Origin: Candidatus Poribacteria bacterium
Lineage (GTDB): Bacteria > Poribacteria > WGA-4E > WGA-3G
Length of the DNA stretch: 64,000 bases
Assembly (NCBI GenBank): GCA_012267415.1
Contig: JAAXGN010000029.1
Location: 54,690 to 118,689, forward strand
Reading direction: 5' to 3'
Position numbers and translations under genes: made by a program. This document shows positions 24,950-34,647 of the stretch, in pieces. The notes beneath the pieces were generated by a model. That model saw only the letters and a list, made by a program, of their open reading frames with translations, was not told where the DNA came from and searched no databases. The number at the start of each line of letters is the position of its first letter. The first letter of the stretch is position 1.

Positions 24950-27900
24950 CTATTGAAATTCACCCCTTACTGTAAGCGCGCTTGCGATGGAGAGATAATC
25001 CCTGCCTTCTTCAACCCTGTCGTGGTTGTAACTCAGTCCTAAATGCAGATTTGCCGTGAGATGATTACTGAGTTTATATCCTGCACGTAATGTTGTCTCA
25101 TACCGTTCAGAACGTTCCTCCCTATTGGCACCGTAGGTCTCTCTGCGGATTGCCATAGAGATTGTGTTCGTCAGGTCAAGATCGTGCTTCAGTGGAATCC
25201 TTCCGAAAAAGGGTACACGGATACCGCCTTCTGTACGGTAGCGATAGTCGATACTAAAATTAGGGGTGACGATGAACGCCTCACTCTCAATTCCACTACG
25301 GAGATGGTCACGAATGGTTGTCCGAATCCCTAATGACGTTCTCGTCTCTTGACCCCATTTGTGTATCCAACTCAAGGAAGGTGTATGTGACGAACTATCA
25401 CTTAGCGTTACATCAAGGTTTGCGTTTTGTCGTACAGTATAACTATGCCGTAGTTGGAAACTGGAGGCTTGTCGTGAATTGATCTTAATATCCGCCTCAT
25501 AAGTTTCCGCGTGGGATGTATAAGTGCTGCCGTAACTTTTTCGGAAACTATCTGCAAAACTAAAGTTCGTTCCAAATGATAGCCATTTCCACGGTTCTAT
25601 AGAGGTGCGTAAGGTGTAACGATTACTTTTCCGTGAATTTGTCCGTTCCTCCGCATCCTGTTCAAGTCTCCAGACCTCTAAAAGTGACTTACCGGGCTCC
25701 AGTTGACGGAACGACTCTGTTGCAGTGAAGTTGGCATTGGTATTGATCGTGAATGTATTGATGATACGGTGCAGGATCCCTTCCTTTATTGGTGTAGCGG
25801 AGGTATTTTGTGTTGTCGTCATCTCTGCCTTATCTCGGTTAATCCAATTGTTCTGATTTTCCAGAAATTCTTGGATTTCTGTTTCATCAACACCTCTTTC
25901 GCGCAACTCTTGAAGAGTCTGTTCCATTTCTGTTTGTGTATCGGGTGTTTTCACTGTCTGTACAGCACCGTTATCTGTTCCTTGAGTCGTAGGTTGTGCC
26001 TTGTTTGTATCATTTTTAGGCGAAATCCAACCAAACCACTTCTGAATGCGTAGGTTCAAACCGAAATTGACATTCCCATTAAGTGATGCGTCTTTCTTTT
26101 CCGTGAACCAGTTTTCTCTGAAACTGACTCGACTCGTTACTGTAGGTCTTAGTCCGATGAGATCACGGTTTAGACGGGGTGTCAGGGAAAGGCGATGCTC
26201 CCGTTCAGCAATCGTAAATTCAAGCTCGGTTTCATCATCTTCTTCAGAGGGTGTATTAGAAAATCCTCCAAAAGAGAATGATGATCTAAAGCGATTCGGA
26301 TCCCGTTTTTCATGTGTTCTTCTCACATCGTACGTTGGACTGAGACTAAATGCATTTATTGGACTGATGTTAAGTTTTATTGAGCCACTATCTGTTTTTT
26401 CGTCACGATTCCTGCCATAGCCGTAACTATAGTAGGAAGAAACACCTGTGGAGGTATCCGTTGCCGTTTCAGGCTTTGCGATAATGTCCTCATGCCGATA
26501 TTGCACATTGAAGCCGAGTTTTGAACCGATGTCGTATCGGAAGGTACCTGTATATAAATGACTGATCTGTGTTCCTTGTCGTTCATTCCAAAAGTCTTGA
26601 TAGTTATAGGCAAACCCCAGGTTTGGATACGGGTTTCGGTTAAATTGCACAGAGACATCTCGTCTCAACGTTTCACTTTTGCCGCTTTGAAAGGATGTGT
26701 AGCTACCACGTAGTGCCTCCGTTTCAGATTCCTGTTCTTTGATGGAATACCTGATGGGTAACCACCGAAAGATAGTGACATCCGCATCAATATTGTAGTC
26801 GTTGTTTGTTGTGCTATAACCACGGGATGATAAACGTTGTCGTCCGATTTCACCCGCGCCGCTTTCAAAATCTTTATCTTGACTTGCATAACCGCCACGT
26901 AGTCGGACGATGCTACCGAGTGAGATGGACATATTACCCCGACGCGCCCATCCCGCACGAATGAGAGGATCACCGAGATGGATTTCGTTCACCCATACTT
27001 CTCCGCTGATTTCCTGATCTGTGTCGTTACGGATTCCAAGCAGTATACCACCTATGTTCTTTACGGTAAGTTGTGTTCTGCTTGATCCTGTGCCTCTGAC
27101 AGTAAAACCATCCGGATGTCCATCCGGCTCGTTAGGGTTAGACGTTGGCACGGATTCTTGATTCGGTGTACCTATTACATTGCTCTGATTATCAGCTCTA
27201 TCAGGATATTCATTTAGGATATTATCCCGTAGGTCAATCTCTATAAGTTTCCAACCATCAAAATCTATCGGCACGGTATATTCATAATAGTCGGTCAAAT
27301 TCTCATAAACATTCACATCTTCTTCAGGTTGCGGTTGGTTGAGAAACGGATCTGAGCTGTAGAATGTGCTTCGGTAACCTGTTGCTACGTTGGGAGCAAG
27401 TTGTAGCACAAAAGTCGTATCACTCTTATCACCGTATAGCCATAGACGTAACGTATCGTGTTGACTAAAATCCTGACCTTCACTCTGTGTGAAACCCTTC
27501 AGTTGCTTTGAGGTGATACCGTGTGAACCCGGATAGAGATAGTATTCAAGACTTAAGGTCTGTTCGCGTTGTTGCTGTGTCTGAAAACCGACCGCTTCTG
27601 CAGTGTACGGATGCAGTTTTCTAAAGAGTTCATCATCTTCAATTTCGTTATATGCAGTCTGATAGGCGTCATGACTGAAGTTATCTTTTGTACCGACAAC
27701 AAACTTCTCAAGTGTGTCATCAACGACCCGTTGTTCAGCAAGACCTGAGGTTGATTCTTCTTCGTTAGATTGTGACGGGGATTGCGTAATTATTCCCTGT
27801 TGCCATCTGTTTCCAACTATTTCAATCGATGCCCATTGAAATGTACCCGATACGTTACCGGGACGGTTTTTCATCAGCCAGAACCGGACATGCTGAACGA

Positions 27901-30900
27901 ACACTAAACTGGGAATACGAGTTCCTTCGGCTATAAATTCTGTTATAGGAATACTAAGAAATGTCCAGCCGTTACTGTTTTGACCTTTAATCCATTCGTT
28001 GGGAATCTCATTGAGAGGGATCGCGACCTGAAAATATGCATCAACGGTGTCCAGAACACCATCTCCGTTCAAATCTTCACTATCCAAAATTTGGTTGTCT
28101 GCACCAAACGATTCGGATTGAATGGGACCATCATAATGCCATCCAACGTCCTCATCTGTTTCCAGTTTACCGTTGCCAGCGTATCGTTGGGATTCAGGCA
28201 AGTTTTCCAAATCAAGATCAAGCGCGTCAACAACACTATCCCTATTGGAATCTACTAAGGATTGGGGCAGGTCTTCACTATCCAGTCTATTATCTGTATC
28301 TGCATCTTCACTGACAGCACCAAGGTTGAGGTATAGTGTAATGTCATCATCCCCCTGAACGCGTAACCACATTTCTAAAAACCCGCGTTCCGAAAAATCA
28401 ACACCAGATTTTGATATACCGTTTGAGAAACCACCCCATTCTGACACCACATCAGTAAATTCATAACCGATTTCCATTATCAGACGTTCCTCAGTTGAAA
28501 GGGATAAAGGCTGTATGGATGATGCAGGTACATCTCGGTTACGCATGTAGTTCCCAACTGCTTCGGACTCCTCCCTATCTTTCAATGCTACCTTAAAGAG
28601 AACTCTATTCTCCTGTGTGGGTATTGTATAATAATCATGTGCAGTCGTTTCTGTTTGTGTTGCATCAGGAATATACGGGACACTACTCGGATTCCATCTA
28701 TACTTTATTGTCGGGACTGTCGTCGTTTCTCTTACACCTTCCATGCTATCGATCAGTGCTACACCGATACTATTTGGGTTGTTATGGGAATAGGCGGTTT
28801 CTCCGCTAAAGTCAACAGAGACAGGAAATCTTTGCAAATTTACAAACGGGAGAGGGTTTACCAACCAAGCCATGTTAAACTCTCTACCGAAACTTGTGTT
28901 GATATTGAAGGCTTGTAGCCGGTTTGGCACTTCATTAACATTCGGTATCTCAACTATTCTCTGTCCTGTCGTAATAATATATCCAGTGGATATATTGAAT
29001 CCCTTTTGGTAGACAGGATTGAAATAGTTCATGCTACTCCCGTACCCGCCATAGTAATTTGAACCGATGCGTGAACGTCCACCGAAACTGCCGTAGCTGC
29101 TATATCCGTCCCCAAAGTCTCCACCGAAACCGGAACCAAAACCTGCATTGCTTCTACCAAAACCTGAACGTGAACCGAGTTGGGGGAAACCACCCGAAAA
29201 TTGATCTCTATTGTTAAGGTTATTCGTATCCAATCCAGTCTGTGCCACTCCAGTCTGTGAAAGACGCATACCGCCTAAACGATTGAATCTGTCCTCAAGG
29301 TTCTGCTCTCTTTTTGACTTCGGTTTCGGTTTATGTGTATATTCTAACCACAAACCAGCGACGGCTTGTTGTGAACCGCCTCCGAAAGGAGTTCTTTCAA
29401 ATTCGACAACGATCTCATCAAATTCATCAATTTCCATAAAAAAATTGATCGTTCCTACCTCATAAGTCATCATGTAATCAGTACCCCGAGTTACAAGTCT
29501 CCCGTTTACACGAACGGTTTCGCTATCTGGTATCACGAATAAACCGACATTATAGTATTCGGATTGATATGAATAATCAGCGACGATAGTATAGACCTGG
29601 TCAGTACTCCGGAGAGTTTCAAGATATATCGCCTCGTTATTGATGGAATCTTTATAGCGATAGTATGGATGCTCAGGATCCGTAATAAAGAACGGGTTAA
29701 AATACGGAAAACGTAAGATACCTCTGTCATAATCTATGAATTCAGGATCAACGATCCCATCTCCATTTTGGTCTAATCCAAATATCTCAATAAATGGGAC
29801 GAGTCCGGTATCCGTCTGAAAGGTCTCACTCTCCCCCTGTCGTATAATAGTGAGTTGAAAATCGCGTGGATTGATATTTCGGTTGCCGAGATTATATACA
29901 TGTGATGCTGCTGTCCCACGAAACCCTTTCTCCTTTAAGACAACATACCCGATTTCTTCACCCTCTTCATCTATTGAACCATCTCCGTTTTCATCAGCAA
30001 AGACGTTTCCTGGGTTTCCTACACTGCCGCCGCCATCACCGAGATACTCGTAAGCAACGACAATGGTATAGCTTGTTGAGATAGAGGTAAGAAACTCAAT
30101 TTCACCTGTTTCATAGTTAATGTTATAATCTTGTCCAGGGAACTGTGGATTAAAATAGCCTTGACTGGTACGTTTTCCGCCTTGGTTGTTACCGACGACG
30201 TTATCATCAATATAGATTTCTACACTTCCCTGTTTTATCGGCAGGTATGCGTTGTGTAGCAAACCGTCTTCATCCTTGTGAATTAGATAAAACCTATTTT
30301 TTACATAATTTGCATCTGCAATCTGAATCCCTCTCGGTCCATATCCGAAGCTGGCTCTGCGAGATTGACCACGAAATGTCCTGACTTCACGCACACCTTT
30401 GCTTCTTGAACCAAATGCGGTAATACGGGTGTTCTTATATTGAAAGACACCTTCAAGTCCAAACAGATTCCGATTTATATTCAAAAAACGTGTGTTGGGT
30501 AAACTAAGCGTGATGTCTCCGAAAGAGATTGTTTTGATGAAACTGTCAGGTTTTCCCTCATACCAGATTTTTATTTTCTGTTCTTTCGCGCCCCCGAGTC
30601 CGCCAAATCCACCGTATCCTCCACCATATCCTCCACCAAAAGTATCACCTGCATTGTAGTCTACTGCGATATGTGTTCGTTCTCCCACACGACCGTGCAA
30701 CCCGATCTGTTGCTGCTGTCTGATATTAATGCCTGTTGAACGAGGTACGCCTCCATAACTACTGTATCCACTGTAACCCCCTCCGTAACCTGTTCCAAAA
30801 CTGTCGTATCCTCCTCCGAACCCGCTGCTATAACCGAAGTCTTCATATCCATAAGAGGAACTTAGACCGAGATCAAGTCCAGAACCGTAGTCACCATAAC

Positions 30901-31408
30901 TGCCGTAACCGAAACCACCATAGCGGTTCAAATCACCTTCACCAAAGTAGTGTGTTTTGTTAACTTCAACAGTGACGGATTGAAAACCTGTAATCTGTAG
31001 GTTTGAGTCCATGGGTAGGTCAATCCCTTTTGTTTCATTTTTTTCGCGAGGTCTCCAATCGTAGAGATCTGAAAGGTCTGCCAATTCAGGAGCATATCTC
31101 CAACGTCTTAACGTCTCTAAGTATGGTATCAAGACCTGACGTCGTGCCGGTATGTCTATAGCTTCGTCTTCAGTGACGGATGGATCATCCGGTTCAGTTT
31201 CAGGTTGTGCCGGAAACCAAGGATCTTTTTTGGGTTGCCTGTTAAACGGATTCTCAGACTCAGAGATAGGTGTCGTATCCTGTTGGGGTGGTGTAGTTGT
31301 TTCGTCCTTATCAGCGGTGAAGGCAGGTATCGCAATCAAAACTATGGAAAGCACGACAGAAAACAGCAAACAGATTTTAGACTTTGGCTTCAAAAGTGTA
31401 TATTCCAT
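24950..31408 (-). CDS. sprA: SprA/Sov-type T9SS outer-membrane translocon
   Basis: SprA (Sov) is the giant outer-membrane beta barrel through which type IX secretion cargo leaves the periplasm. This protein has 2152 residues (Bacteroidetes SprA is roughly 2300-2500). Residues 1-32 are a signal peptide ending IPAFTA. SprA-like features include IHKDEDGLLHNAYLP, the YNINYETGEIEFLTSIS and FIDYDRGILRFPYFNPF beta motifs, two YxVG-type strand repeats, VWVNEIHLGDPLIRAGWA, and a long C-terminal strand-rich region with alternating aromatic residues. Lineage-specific segments are a Gly/Tyr/Ser-rich stretch around 170-260, a second near 770-820, and Asp-rich calcium-loop-like DTDNRLDSEDL and DSNRDSVVDALDLD. 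The gene converges on nuoN and diverges from a sulfatase gene. Confidence 0.8.
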   Translation of the reverse strand: MEYTLLKPKSKICLLFSVVLSIVLIAIPAFTADKDETTTPPQQDTTPISESENPFNRQPKKDPWFPAQPETEPDDPSVTEDEAIDIPARRQVLIPYLETLRRWRYAPELADLSDLYDWRPREKNETKGIDLPMDSNLQITGFQSVTVEVNKTHYFGEGDLNRYGGFGYGSYGDYGSGLDLGLSSSYGYEDFGYSSGFGGGYDSFGTGYGGGYSGYSSYGGVPRSTGINIRQQQQIGLHGRVGERTHIAVDYNAGDTFGGGYGGGYGGFGGLGGAKEQKIKIWYEGKPDSFIKTISFGDITLSLPNTRFLNINRNLFGLEGVFQYKNTRITAFGSRSKGVREVRTFRGQSRRASFGYGPRGIQIADANYVKNRFYLIHKDEDGLLHNAYLPIKQGSVEIYIDDNVVGNNQGGKRTSQGYFNPQFPGQDYNINYETGEIEFLTSISTSYTIVVAYEYLGDGGGSVGNPGNVFADENGDGSIDEEGEEIGYVVLKEKGFRGTAASHVYNLGNRNINPRDFQLTIIRQGESETFQTDTGLVPFIEIFGLDQNGDGIVDPEFIDYDRGILRFPYFNPFFITDPEHPYYRYKDSINNEAIYLETLRSTDQVYTIVADYSYQSEYYNVGLFVIPDSETVRVNGRLVTRGTDYMMTYEVGTINFFMEIDEFDEIVVEFERTPFGGGSQQAVAGLWLEYTHKPKPKSKREQNLEDRFNRLGGMRLSQTGVAQTGLDTNNLNNRDQFSGGFPQLGSRSGFGRSNAGFGSGFGGDFGDGYSSYGSFGGRSRIGSNYYGGYGSSMNYFNPVYQKGFNISTGYIITTGQRIVEIPNVNEVPNRLQAFNINTSFGREFNMAWLVNPLPFVNLQRFPVSVDFSGETAYSHNNPNSIGVALIDSMEGVRETTTVPTIKYRWNPSSVPYIPDATQTETTAHDYYTIPTQENRVLFKVALKDREESEAVGNYMRNRDVPASSIQPLSLSTEERLIMEIGYEFTDVVSEWGGFSNGISKSGVDFSERGFLEMWLRVQGDDDITLYLNLGAVSEDADTDNRLDSEDLPQSLVDSNRDSVVDALDLDLENLPESQRYAGNGKLETDEDVGWHYDGPIQSESFGADNQILDSEDLNGDGVLDTVDAYFQVAIPLNEIPNEWIKGQNSNGWTFLSIPITEFIAEGTRIPSLVFVQHVRFWLMKNRPGNVSGTFQWASIEIVGNRWQQGIITQSPSQSNEEESTSGLAEQRVVDDTLEKFVVGTKDNFSHDAYQTAYNEIEDDELFRKLHPYTAEAVGFQTQQQREQTLSLEYYLYPGSHGITSKQLKGFTQSEGQDFSQHDTLRLWLYGDKSDTTFVLQLAPNVATGYRSTFYSSDPFLNQPQPEEDVNVYENLTDYYEYTVPIDFDGWKLIEIDLRDNILNEYPDRADNQSNVIGTPNQESVPTSNPNEPDGHPDGFTVRGTGSSRTQLTVKNIGGILLGIRNDTDQEISGEVWVNEIHLGDPLIRAGWARRGNMSISLGSIVRLRGGYASQDKDFESGAGEIGRQRLSSRGYSTTNNDYNIDADVTIFRWLPIRYSIKEQESETEALRGSYTSFQSGKSETLRRDVSVQFNRNPYPNLGFAYNYQDFWNERQGTQISHLYTGTFRYDIGSKLGFNVQYRHEDIIAKPETATDTSTGVSSYYSYGYGRNRDEKTDSGSIKLNISPINAFSLSPTYDVRRTHEKRDPNRFRSSFSFGGFSNTPSEEDDETELEFTIAEREHRLSLTPRLNRDLIGLRPTVTSRVSFRENWFTEKKDASLNGNVNFGLNLRIQKWFGWISPKNDTNKAQPTTQGTDNGAVQTVKTPDTQTEMEQTLQELRERGVDETEIQEFLENQNNWINRDKAEMTTTQNTSATPIKEGILHRIINTFTINTNANFTATESFRQLEPGKSLLEVWRLEQDAEERTNSRKSNRYTLRTSIEPWKWLSFGTNFSFADSFRKSYGSTYTSHAETYEADIKINSRQASSFQLRHSYTVRQNANLDVTLSDSSSHTPSLSWIHKWGQETRTSLGIRTTIRDHLRSGIESEAFIVTPNFSIDYRYRTEGGIRVPFFGRIPLKHDLDLTNTISMAIRRETYGANREERSERYETTLRAGYKLSNHLTANLHLGLSYNHDRVEEGRDYLSIASALTVRGEFQ

Positions 31409-31478
31409 GACTTCAGGTGTTATATTTTCATTAAAACGGAAAAGCAGAATTTCGGTTTACATGACACTCTTATGCAAC

Positions 31479-31507
31479 TTGACTTTAATTTTGATTTCTT
31501 GTAAATT
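31479..31507 (+). promoter_or_regulatory. Candidate promoter of the sulfatase gene
   Basis: TTGACT (31479-31484), a 17-nt spacer and TAAATT (31502-31507), in the 142-nt divergent gap between sprA and the sulfatase gene. No clear promoter was recognised on the minus strand for sprA. Confidence 0.4.
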
Positions 31508-31550
31508 AACCAAAATTCCATATATAGCAAGCTGAAATGGAGATTTAAAG

Positions 31551-32966
31551 ATGAGCCGTCCAAATATAGTTTTAATGATGTGCGATGACCTGGGATATGG
31601 CGATGTCGGATTTAACGGAAATGAGATAATCAAAACCCCGAATCTGGACAAATTAGCCAATAATGGGATCCGATTCACGCGCTTTTATGCAGGAGGTCCC
31701 GTGTGCTCTCCAACACGCGGTACCTGTTTAACAGGACGACACTATTTCCGATACGGGGTAACACATGCCAACCGTGGACATTTACCCTCACAAGAAATAA
31801 CCCTCGCACGCATGTTGAAGTCATATCAGTATACAACCGGACATTTTGGCAAATGGCATCTGGGTACATTAGACCGTAATTATTCAGGTAAACCCAATCG
31901 TAACCCAGCACGTAATTACGCACCACCGTGGGAACGGGATTACGATACCTCTTTTGCCACCGAGTATGCAGTTCCCACATGGGATCCCGCCGTAGGGATT
32001 CAAGGGAACGGAAAACGTCTGGACCGTCCTTGGGCATCGCCGTACTACGAAAGTAATGATGGGGGAGGGAAACTGGCAACAGAGAATTTGGAAGGATGCG
32101 ATTCGCGAGTACTGATGGACCGGGCAATTCCGTTTATTGAAAACGCTGTTGAAAATGCCGAACCGTTCTTTGCCACAATCTGGTTTCATGCACCTCATAC
32201 ACCAGTTGTTGCAGGACCAGAATATCGCGCAATGTATGCCGACTATAGCGAAGCTGAGCAACACTATTACGGATGTATTACCGCTATAGACGATCAGGTG
32301 GGACGACTGTATCACACATTGGAAGCGTGGGGTGTATCGCAGAACACAATGATCTGGTTCTGTTCGGATAATGGGCCTGAAGGTCGCACAGGACGAGATG
32401 GTCGCAACAGGGGATCAACAGGCGGTTTGCGTGGACGAAAACGATCCCTGTTTGATGGAGGAGTCGGTGTCCCCGCGTTGTTACACTTTCCAGGTCATGC
32501 AGACCCTGGACGCGTCGTGCACATGCCGTGCAGCACGTTGGATTACTTCCCAACAATCGCTGAGATGATGAACTATCAGATGCCAGATAATCGTCCAATT
32601 GACGGCATCAGTCTAATACCGACTATTGAAGGCAACATGAAAGAACGTCCAACACCGATCCCGTATCGCTTCAACAGTGGAAAACGTTCTATGTTTGATG
32701 CACCCACCATCGCAATGATGGATAATCGCTATAAATGCTTGACCAACCTATCGGGTGATGGCAGCGAAGATTTGTGTTTTGACATGATTGAAGACCGCGC
32801 AGAAACGACTAACTTAGTAAATGAACAACGCGAACTTATGACGCAAACCCGTAAAACTTTGGAAGAATGGCTCCACTCATGTAAGAATAGCCACAACGGT
32901 GGGGACTACGATGAGGAATTTGAACCGGTCGCACCTTTTGAAGAAGTTACAGGAGATTGGCGTTAA
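31551..32966 (+). CDS. Formylglycine-dependent sulfatase (arylsulfatase family)
   Basis: Type I sulfatases hydrolyse sulfate esters with a formylglycine made from a Cys in a CxPxR motif. Here it is C52-S-P-T-R56, followed by GTCLTGRH. Metal ligands are visible in the N-terminal MMCDDLGYGD (D12, D13) and in FCSDNGPEG near residue 275; HFGKWHLG near 100 holds the conserved Lys and His. The 471-residue length is typical. No signal peptide is seen, since the protein begins SRPNIVLMMCDD, so it appears cytoplasmic or needs another export route. The substrate cannot be told. A membrane protein gene follows two bases after the stop. Confidence 0.9.
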   Translation: MSRPNIVLMMCDDLGYGDVGFNGNEIIKTPNLDKLANNGIRFTRFYAGGPVCSPTRGTCLTGRHYFRYGVTHANRGHLPSQEITLARMLKSYQYTTGHFGKWHLGTLDRNYSGKPNRNPARNYAPPWERDYDTSFATEYAVPTWDPAVGIQGNGKRLDRPWASPYYESNDGGGKLATENLEGCDSRVLMDRAIPFIENAVENAEPFFATIWFHAPHTPVVAGPEYRAMYADYSEAEQHYYGCITAIDDQVGRLYHTLEAWGVSQNTMIWFCSDNGPEGRTGRDGRNRGSTGGLRGRKRSLFDGGVGVPALLHFPGHADPGRVVHMPCSTLDYFPTIAEMMNYQMPDNRPIDGISLIPTIEGNMKERPTPIPYRFNSGKRSMFDAPTIAMMDNRYKCLTNLSGDGSEDLCFDMIEDRAETTNLVNEQRELMTQTRKTLEEWLHSCKNSHNGGDYDEEFEPVAPFEEVTGDWR

Positions 32967-32968
32967 TA

Positions 32969-34582
32969 ATGGATATTACAACGATTCCTTGGCAACTGTT
33001 GTTATTGTGTGGGTTATCGCTCTCTCTCGGTTGGGGAATACGCGGGAATTTCGGACATGAATATGGAGCTGCACTACCCGGCGCGCTAACGGCAATTGCT
33101 CTTGTTCTGCTATCTGGACGAGAAGATTGGCTACGGTATGTACACTATTTCGCACTGTTTGGCGCAATTGGCTGGTCTTTCGGTGGCAGCATGTCCTATA
33201 TGCAGGTGGTCGGTTATTCACATTCATCGCATTCACCCACAGTGCTCTACGGCTTTGCAAATCTATTTGTCATAGGGTTTCTGTGGGCAGCCTTAGGTGG
33301 AGCAGGAACAGCACTCCCAGCATTTATCGCAAATGCTGAACACAACACACTAACAATGTTTATTGTTCCGATCTGTGCTGTCTTTATTGGGTGGTCACTT
33401 CAGGCAGTTGTTGTAGACCGTATGATTGCACCGAAACGTATGCAGCGGCACGAAAGTCCCCTCTATTGGTATGATTCCGACTGGTTAGCTGCAATTGTCG
33501 CAATTGTGACATCTATTATCGTCCTCATATTCAGAGGAAGCATGGATATGGGAACGGCACTTGTACTTTATATGGGTGTTGGTTGGTTTACCGCGTTCTT
33601 GCTCTTAGTGAATGTATTTAAACTGCGGATGACACCTCCACGGGGAGATAATTGGGCAGGATGTGTCGGCATGGTGGCAGCTGTTTTCGTATACTGCTGG
33701 CAGTATAATCTTGCAGGTGTTGCTTATGTCGCTTTGATGACAGGTTTTGCAGGAGGAATAGCGTTTGCATTCGGACAAGTGCTGAAGCTGCTCTGTATTA
33801 GAACAGGACTCCAAACGAATTGGCACAGTGTTATGGAGCAGCTGCAAGGTCTACTCTTTGGCATTGGAATAGCAGTGACCTTTGGTTCTGTTCTGAATCG
33901 CACACCCCTATTGGAAACTGATCCTGTTCTACCGCCTTGGATGGACATGTTTGCTATTTTCTGTGTGATCATCGCATTGACATACCTTAATTATCGTAAA
34001 ACAGTTCAAACATGGGTTGATACTATTCAATCTCTTCCTAAAAGGATGTTTGGGATACCCGTTGTGGGATGGTTACGTCATTCCAGAGGATGGATAGGGT
34101 GGTTTGAACTCGTTTATATCTTACTTAGCATCGCGCTTATTATTATCTTAGCCGTTAACCTTCGCGATCCGATTCCTTTTATTTCTGAAAATTGGATCGG
34201 AAAAGGGCAACTGCTCTATCTTATCCTACTGTGGTGGATGGTTGTTTTCAATTTTGAGCGTGCGTTAGTCAACTTCAGTCCGCATAGATTGGTTACAGAA
34301 GGTGTGATAAAGTTAAACGCGATAATTTGCACCGTATTGGTATCCGTCATTGTGCATACCGTACCTCAACAAACAGGAAGTATCGTCTCATTTTCTGATG
34401 CCTTATTGAAGGTAGCGGTATGGGGATTAGCAGTCATGATAGCCATGACATTTGTTTTTTGGGGCATTAAACATGTGCTATATGGAAAGCGACATGCCCC
34501 AGGTGCATCGTTACACATCCGTTTTGGTAAGGAATCTAATGCACCTAAGGAGAAACCGAAAGCAGGTGAACCGCATCCTTAA
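32969..34582 (+). CDS. Polytopic membrane protein of unknown function (about 15 helices)
   Basis: The frame opens at TTG 32957 inside the sulfatase gene, but the ATG at 32969, two bases after the sulfatase stop, is the natural start (537 residues). About 15 hydrophobic segments are countable. The first helix leads into GWGIRGNFGHEYGAALPGAL, a polar Gly-rich motif with His and Glu inside the membrane region. FGGSMSYMQVVGYSHSSHSP between helices 3 and 4 is also polar and His-rich. The C-terminus is cytoplasmic and basic (FGKESNAPKEKPKAGEPHP). I do not recognise the family. Coupling to the sulfatase gene hints at a transport or processing role for the same compound, which is inference. Confidence 0.75.
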   Translation: MDITTIPWQLLLLCGLSLSLGWGIRGNFGHEYGAALPGALTAIALVLLSGREDWLRYVHYFALFGAIGWSFGGSMSYMQVVGYSHSSHSPTVLYGFANLFVIGFLWAALGGAGTALPAFIANAEHNTLTMFIVPICAVFIGWSLQAVVVDRMIAPKRMQRHESPLYWYDSDWLAAIVAIVTSIIVLIFRGSMDMGTALVLYMGVGWFTAFLLLVNVFKLRMTPPRGDNWAGCVGMVAAVFVYCWQYNLAGVAYVALMTGFAGGIAFAFGQVLKLLCIRTGLQTNWHSVMEQLQGLLFGIGIAVTFGSVLNRTPLLETDPVLPPWMDMFAIFCVIIALTYLNYRKTVQTWVDTIQSLPKRMFGIPVVGWLRHSRGWIGWFELVYILLSIALIIILAVNLRDPIPFISENWIGKGQLLYLILLWWMVVFNFERALVNFSPHRLVTEGVIKLNAIICTVLVSVIVHTVPQQTGSIVSFSDALLKVAVWGLAVMIAMTFVFWGIKHVLYGKRHAPGASLHIRFGKESNAPKEKPKAGEPHP

Positions 34583-34647
34583 TTTCATTGTAAAATTAAC
34601 GCATATATGTTAAACTAAATTCATCCATAAAAGTTAGGAGGCACAAA

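Noticed and set aside
24950..31408. Opposite-strand open frames inside the sprA-like gene (for example 25703-26420 and 31152-31535)
   Set aside because: They have Ser/Arg-rich or low-complexity translations, no ribosome sites, and lie within a continuous 2152-codon frame with clear domain structure.
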